Shown: positions 58,083-64,000 of the stretch, piece by piece
Position numbering within the stretch: the stretch's first letter is position 1
How the letters are laid out: each line of letters opens with the position of its first letter
NCBI GenBank assembly: GCA_020543525.1
Contig: JAHYIO010000039.1
Location: forward strand, 1,364,001 to 1,428,000
Direction: 5' to 3'
DNA: 64,000 nt
Source of the DNA: Coriolopsis trogii
Lineage: Eukaryota; Basidiomycota; Agaricomycetes; Polyporales; Polyporaceae
Translations under genes and position numbers: made by a program
Notes under the pieces: model-generated
Seen by the model: only the letters and a program-made list of their open reading frames with translations
What the model was told of the DNA's origin: nothing
Databases searched by the model: none

Positions 58083-60716
58083 ATGCAGTCACTAGTGATC
58101 TGTCTCTCGGCCATCGGCCTGGTGTCAGCGCAACAGACGCCGCCGAACTCGTTCCCGCATGCCTGGCCCGGACAGCCAGAAGGCGCCTTCAGTCCTGAAT
58201 GGCAAAATTGTCAGTACCAGAAGGTCCGTCAGCGTCAGATTTTGTCTGAGACTTACTTTGTACGTTCAGATTTCGAGGTCAAGTACCCCTTGCCTCACAT
58301 CAACCACCTCCCCAAACTGCCTCGTAGCTTTGCCGGGAACATTCCCGTAGATCGTCCTGGCCACCCCAACAACACGCTCTTCTTCTGGGGCTTTGAACGT
58401 CAGGGGACGAACGGGACGCTCACAGCGCCTGCTCGAACACACTCTACCGAACCATGGATCATCTGGCTCCAAGGAGGGTAAGGCGGTCATGGGATTTAGA
58501 TGTTCCTCTTCTAATCACGCGCTCTAGGCCAGGATCTTCGGGGATGCTTGGATTTTCTACAGAGGTTGGTGATTTATCGAGCCCCGAGTACTCTGAGACC
58601 TCAATTTCTGCCTTCCACACAGAACGGCCCTATCAATGTGCTAAGTAATGGTTCCTGGGTCGTCAATCCCTTCAGTTGGAATACGCTCGCAGACACATTC
58701 TGGATCGATCAGCCAGTTGGTAGGTTCATAACTTCTGCAGCCGTAGTACGCTTCCACTCACTGCACGCACAGGGACGGGATTTTCCACATCTGACACCAA
58801 GGGTTACGGTACGTGTTGCACGTTATCATAGGAGAAAGCGTGGCGTTCTGACCTCGATTCGTAGTGGAAGGCGAAGATCAAATGGGCGAAGATTTTGTGA
58901 GTTGGGACAACCCCTCTGAACATAGATTTCCACTAAACAGCGTTTATATTAGATGGGGTTCCTCAGGAACCTAATTAAGGTATTCCCAAGTCTCGCCACC
59001 CGGCCTTTGTACCTTACCGGGGAGAGCTACGCTGGTACATACATCGTGCGTCCTGATATCTTCTGCTATCGAAAGAACAGTGGTATAACTATCGACGCAG
59101 CCCTATATCGTGAAAGCCTTGTTTGCCCAAGACAAACCTCCCGTCAATCTCAAGAAGATTGCCATAGGCGATGGATCTCTCGGGAACTTGGCAACTATCC
59201 GGGATCTCCCTGTAGTACGCATACGCGCTCGACCGTACGAATAGCTGATTGTTCACATTCGTAACCTAGTTGAACATCATGAAAACATATCCAGCGCTCA
59301 TCGGGTATGATGAAGATGTCTTCAACTACTTCCGGGAGCAGTGCGTACTCTTCGCTCATGAGAGCATATTACATCGATGCTAATTCCAGATTCACAGGCA
59401 CCATCTGTGTGGCTTCGATTTGAACCTTACGTACCCACAGACCGGTGGAACGTTCCCAACCCTCAATCTACCCCAGGGACTCCGTGCGCAACTCCTCACT
59501 TTGGAGGAGGTTCGATTGCCCGCATCTGCATGGAAGGAAGCGATTGCGACCGAATATGCCGCACGTGTCCAAAACGACCCGTTCATGAAAAGATCAGACT
59601 ATGCCGAGCGGAGAGAGGACCAGAAGCAGCAGTGGAAGCGCGACCTGTCCGGGCGCGCCAACGGGACGATAGACTCATGGTACGGGTGCGATATATTCAA
59701 TGAGATGCGCGACTACGCAGTCAATTTTACGTTCCCGTGGAGTGCGCGTCCCTTCTCTTTCTGCACAGGTTATGCCCGTACTCACAATACTTCGATGCAT
59801 CTCAGCGAACGGCGGCTTTGATGTATACGATATTCCCGACGCGACGCATCCCGAGCCTTCCATGGATTCTGGGCCCTTTCTCAACTCGGCTTCTGGTCGC
59901 GCCGCGCTGCACGCGCCGACGTCCAAGAACTGGACTAGCAGCTTCAGGTACCCCTTCGGCTCCGTCTACAACCTCTCCATCGGCAACTCCCACGGCGACC
60001 CATCCGTCGAGCCCGTCGCTTTCCTCACCCCGCTCTTTGCAAACGCCTCCGAGCGCGGCATCCCATTCGTCTTCTACTCCGGCAACGACGACGCACAAGT
60101 CCAGCACCGCGGCACCGAGGTTGTCATCCAAAACTTCACATTCGGGGGCATCCAGGGCTTCACGCGCAAGCCCGCGACGCCATGGTACGACGACGCTGGA
60201 GCACGCGCGGGGATCGTTCACCAGGAGCGCAATCTCACATATGTCCTCTTCACGGGCGCGGGCCACCTCGTACCGCAATGGCGGCCGGCACAGGCGCTCG
60301 TATTCCTCCGCGAGTTCGTGCTTGGGGCGAACCCCAACGGGACCGTGCTCGCCAATGGGACCGTCATAGGTGGCGAGGACAGCGCGCTCGCGTCGGACTA
60401 TATGCCGGGCGGAGACGAGATCTTCTTCGGGAGCGCGAAGACGGAGGGGACGTCCACGGTCCCGAGTGCGACGGTTGCTGCATGGGAGAGCTTCATGGCG
60501 ACTGCGACGCTGCACCCTGTCGTCGTGACGTCGACTTCGGTGTCGAGCCTCGCCTCAGTCTCTTCCTCAGGCTCGACTGCGGGGAGTAGCGCAGGGCAGC
60601 CGAGCGCGAGTGCTACTGGAGATGCAAACCACGACAGCCGTGTGACGGTGTCGACCGCAGTCTTGGTCGCCCTGTGTGGAGGAGCACTGCTCGTACACGC
60701 AATTCTGAGCCTCTGA
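58083..60716 (+). CDS. Serine carboxypeptidase (S10 family), secreted, with C-terminal anchor
   Basis: A many-exon gene opens with a signal peptide (MQSLVICLSAIGLVSA). The S10 order is intact: FFWGFERQGTNGT; WIIWLQGGPGSSGMLG (joined across introns); NPFSWNTLADTFWIDQPVG; and YLTGESYAGTYI with the catalytic Ser. Then come KIAIGDGSLGN, IPFVFYSGNDDAQVQHRGTE (catalytic Asp) and VLFTGAGHLVPQWRP (catalytic His). The last 120 residues are Ser/Thr-rich with a hydrophobic end (AVLVALCGGALLVHAILSL) like a GPI signal or tail anchor. The enzyme therefore removes C-terminal residues at the wall or cell surface rather than in the vacuole. The many Asn-X-Ser/Thr sites fit glycosylation. Confidence 0.9.
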
Positions 60717-61290
60717 AGAGCGCCCTTCGCTTTCTGTGGACCATGATCTCTAGCCTTTCGGTCTCGATCTCTCGCAACCTGCACTTTGTTGTATCGGTTC
60801 AGAAAGAGGCACTTCGCGCTTTCGTTCGGTCTTTTGGTTCGGACTCCGGTTAGATGCCACTATCAATACACATTGTGTCAAGGTGAGAACGGGAGAAGAA
60901 TATTGCCGTCGGCCTACCTCTATGACGGCAACATGGGGAAGACAGCAGACCGTCGGATTGAGCCTCCCTCGAATACAGCCGTGCACGGCCAAACACGCGC
61001 CCGAGACGGCCGTTTGTATTGGCAGACATCTTTGTGGGGACTCAGTTTCTGATTCTCACACCGATACCTCGTGAGGCGGTTTGCCGGCATGACATTGCCA
61101 GTGCATATTACCATGACGCACACACCTGGCAGATCTCCACTCACGGATTGTCACAGAACCGTAATGCTCATGACCAGTCGCGGAAATGGGGTGTGAATAC
61201 AGTGGGTGTTTTACTGCTATAGATAGGTCGGTGAGGATGCTCCGTCTCTGTCTACTTTTCCTTACACTCTACTCTCGCCGCATTGTGATC
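60717..61290. other. Intergenic between the carboxypeptidase and P450 genes
   Basis: It contains the carboxypeptidase 3' UTR and the P450 promoter. An in-frame ATG at 61237 could extend the P450 by 18 residues. Nothing else is recognised. Confidence 0.45.
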
Positions 61291-63381
61291 ATGTTCACCT
61301 ATATCCCAGGTCCCGTCGTCGCGCTTGCCTTAGCCTGTGTTGTCGCGTATGCAATCTCACTGGCCAAGTGGCATGCACGCAGTAGAGGTCGGCCCCTTCC
61401 TCCTGGACCCAAAGGACTGCCGATACTAGGGAGTGGGTCCTACATGCGTAGGCCCCAGCTATGGAAAGTCCTACGCAACCTTTGCAACACATATGGTGAG
61501 TCAAGTGCTATCTGAGGAAGCGCGTCGATCTCTGAAGCGCATCTGCAGGCGAGATCGTACATCTCCAGATATTGGGCATGCATGTTGTCATTCTTGGAAG
61601 CCCGCGGGCCATCTTTGAGGTCCTCGACAAGCGCTCCGCAATCACTTCTGATAGAGTGCAGAGTGCACTCATACCTCTGTGAGTCTGACACCCGGACACT
61701 CACCCATGGCATCCCTTCTCGAGTGATATTAACTGGACAAACGTCTTTAGATCTGGACAGGAGGGCAACATTGCCTTGTTGCCGTATGGTCAATGGTGGA
61801 GGCGTCATAGGCGGGCCTTCTGGCAGTACTTCCTTCCCGCCGCGACCCCAAAGTACCAAGGGATACAGCATGAGGCTGCACGACTGTTTCTGCGCAAGTT
61901 GCTGGCGGATCAGACCGACCTGTGCGGGCACATCCGATAGTGAGTTCTATTCATGCTGGAGACTTATAGTTACTTGGAACTCACAATGGGCATTGCCTGC
62001 GGCCGGCAGCACTTTCGCTTCGGCCGTCGTGAAGGTCGTGTACGGAGTGGATGTAGCGGAGAGAGATGACGAGTACATCACGCTGATGGAGAAGACTATT
62101 GAAGTCAGCGATGCGTTCGTGCCAGGCACGTACGTGGTCGAGATGTGGCCCTTCCTGCGACATGTTCCTGGCTGGGTGCCCGGCGCTGGTTTCCAGAAGA
62201 TATTTGCAGAATGGCGAAAGGCCGCGCACGAGGTCAGGGAGTCGTTGACTCTCAGGACAAAGGAAGGAATGGTACGTAGAACGTGATTATAAATCGTCGT
62301 TTGTAGCCGATGCTGACTCGTGACCTGACTCCAACTTGAAGGCTACCGGTTTGACATCCCAATCCATCATCGCGCATCTCCTGCAGAATTTGGATGGGCG
62401 CAGAGGCGTGAAAACAGAGGATGAGATGGACATCATCAAGAACGTGGGCTTTAGCGCCTATGAAGGTGCGCAGTCAGCCAGTTATAGGGCGCATTCGCAA
62501 GGTCACCTAGTCTATGAACACAGCGGGTGCTGAGACCGTGAGTCCTTAGTCCCACAAGAATCGCCATGACATGCTTACCATCCATCCGTTTTCCAGACAT
62601 TCGCGACTTTACAAGTGTTCTTCTTTGCCATGTGGCTCTATCCCGAGGTCCAGAAGAAGGCTCAAGCAGAGCTCGACGCCGTCGTGGGACACAACCGCCT
62701 CCCCGACTATAGTGACCAAACAGACCTACCATACGTCAATGCTATCATCAAGGAGGCGATGCGATGGAAGCCCGTCGCGCCATTGAGCATTCCTCATTCA
62801 TCCACAGAGGACATGGAGTACAACGGCTATTTCATACCTGCAGGGACGACGATCTTACCCCTCTCATGGTGAGTCAAGACGTCCTACTGCGGTAGTTAGC
62901 AGGTTTCACTGATGCGCTCTATTGTGTGCACATGCAGGGCCTGCCTGCAAGACCCAGAGGCTTACCCAAACCCGGAACGTTTTGATCCAGAACGTTTCCT
63001 CAGTGATGGCAGACTGAACCCCGACGTCTGTGACTCTGCTCGGTTTGTGTTCGGGTACGGGCGCAGGTATGCCTCCATAGCATTCTTATGGAGCCTCGGT
63101 ACACATTCAGATGCGCTCCGCACAGAATTTGTCCCGGTCGGTACTTCGCCGACGCCTCCATATTCATCAATGTGGCAATGGTGCTCCACGCTTTCCACAT
63201 CACCGCGCCGCTCGACGAGAACGGCACTCCGATACACATAGAGCTGGAGATGGCGAACAGGCTTGTCACGTGCGTTTCCCCCACTGATATCTGTCAGCTG
63301 CCGTGGATGGACGATTGCGACTCATTCTATCCCTTCCAGCTCCCCAATAGATTGTCGCTGCACCATCAAGCCTCGCTCTAA
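61291..63381 (+). CDS. Cytochrome P450 monooxygenase, basidiomycete CYP64-like type
   Basis: ATG 61291 begins a membrane anchor (VVALALACVVAYAISLAKW) followed by the proline-rich hinge PLPPGPKGLPILG. Exons then give LPYGQWWRRHRRAFWQYFLP (C-helix), RYTFASAVVKVVYGVDV, and FLRHVPGWVPGAGF. The I-helix AGAETTFATLQVFF is formed by joining two exons. The K-helix ExxR is KEAMRW. The PERF region is NPERFDPERFL. The haem-binding loop FGYGRRICPGR is rebuilt across an intron at 63068-63131. All core motifs are in frame, so the enzyme is probably active at the ER with an NADPH-P450 reductase. Substrate unknown; relatives oxidise polycyclic or fatty substrates. No biosynthetic core gene is adjacent. Confidence 0.9.
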
Positions 63382-64000
63382 ATGGGCAGAAGAGCTCATT
63401 CTGACAGGCGGGACTGACAGAGCTACAATTTGACAGAATCTGCTGCCCTATTTTGAAAGTCTGGGAGAGAATCGCAGAAGGCCAGGATCACTTCAAGTGC
63501 GTCATCCTCTCTCAGTGCGAAGGCTATTATGTACTAACACGCGTGGCGGCGTCTGGGGACATGTGCACATCCAGATGCCAGAGTGTATCAATAGGGCCCG
63601 AGCAACGAGAGCGACTGGCAGTCAGACGCTTCGCGTCACTGCAGAGAGAGGTCCTGAGTCCGGATTATCACGCCTTTGCCACGCAGAACCAAGGATTGCA
63701 ATATCGATCCTACTTGTACACCATATGCACTCCCAGAATGAAGACTCCATCCACCATCGGTGGAAGGGTCAAAGACGGTTCCGGGGTGGTTATGATTCCG
63801 AATCGGGCCACAGCCACTGTGCGTCTGTCCACTCCACGATTCTTTGCCTCGAACACCGACGCACTCCAATCCTCCACCCTCCCTGCCCGTACGTCCGAAC
63901 ACAGCCGGACTGAGCAGGCAAGCCCTATATAATGCACGTCATGCTCCCGGAGGGTCCATCGCCTATCCCCACCTGCAACCACCACGACCAACCTCCGATA
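63382..64000. other. End of window, no gene called
   Basis: Short ORFs only. A TATATAAT word at 63926 on the plus strand could belong to a gene starting beyond the window. Confidence 0.35.

Noticed and set aside
15681..63381. A secondary-metabolite cluster built from the ligases, methyltransferase, P450 and transporter
   Set aside because: They are spread over 48 kb with housekeeping genes between them, and no PKS, NRPS, terpene synthase or regulator was found.
1..64000. CRISPR arrays, rRNA, phage or organelle sequence
   Set aside because: None is seen; the intron-rich genes and eukaryotic tRNA point to a nuclear fungal chromosome.

Overview
This window looks like nuclear DNA of a basidiomycete, most likely an Agaricomycete. 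It is fairly GC-rich, and nearly every gene is split by GT-AG introns of about 45-65 bp. Several families are typical of this group: two DUF6534 multi-span membrane proteins, a Ser/Thr-rich GPI-anchored surface protein, a multi-exon cytochrome P450, and peroxisomal 4-coumarate-CoA-ligase-like enzymes. I see no rRNA, CRISPR array, phage or bacterial features. Gene models were spliced by eye from frame changes, splice sites and family knowledge, so single exon ends can be off. All family assignments are by recognition of motifs; no search was run.

Layout. 0.4-2.1 kb: alpha/beta hydrolase of the LPX1-like type. 2.4-2.9 kb: small single-span membrane protein. 3.3-4.3 kb: a 953-bp non-autonomous CACTA transposon with TIRs, a TCG target duplication and subterminal CACGAA arrays. 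4.6-11.3 kb (minus strand): a Ser-rich two-span membrane protein, an acidic disordered protein and a membrane-anchored aspartic protease. 12.4-20.2 kb: housekeeping block with Asterix (apparently frameshifted), a BCL7-like SWI/SNF subunit divergent from Mediator MED7, an acyl-CoA ligase, and the WD-repeat ribosome-biogenesis protein JIP5. 21.1-26.0 kb: two tandem paralogous disordered proteins, one membrane-anchored and one without an anchor. 27-36 kb: an accessory, decaying region with a 5'-truncated DUF6534 gene, a small hypothetical gene, a four-span membrane protein and a methyltransferase that each need a frameshift, the 5' third of a tRNase Z gene, and an intact DUF6534 gene.

36.5-42.5 kb: two tandem acyl-CoA ligases on the minus strand, paralogous to the one at 15.7 kb; all three end in PTS1-like tripeptides (PKL, SKL, AKL). 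43.3-43.7 kb: a 433-bp pogo/Tc1-type MITE with a 28-bp perfect TIR and TA duplication. 44.7-53.1 kb: molybdopterin-binding-domain protein, tRNA-Gly(GCC), GPI surface protein, triose-phosphate/nucleotide-sugar transporter, RING E3-like protein. 53.4-63.4 kb: secreted type-B carboxylesterase, an unrecognised gene, secreted and anchored serine carboxypeptidase, and a cytochrome P450.

How the genes fit together. The three ligases would activate carboxylic acids with CoA inside peroxisomes. The aspartic protease, carboxypeptidase, esterase and GPI protein are secretory or surface functions. Nothing here forms a canonical biosynthetic cluster core (no PKS, NRPS or terpene synthase). The best unexplained material is the tandem paralog pair at 21-26 kb, the gene at 56.2-57.7 kb, and the two unreported-looking transposon families.
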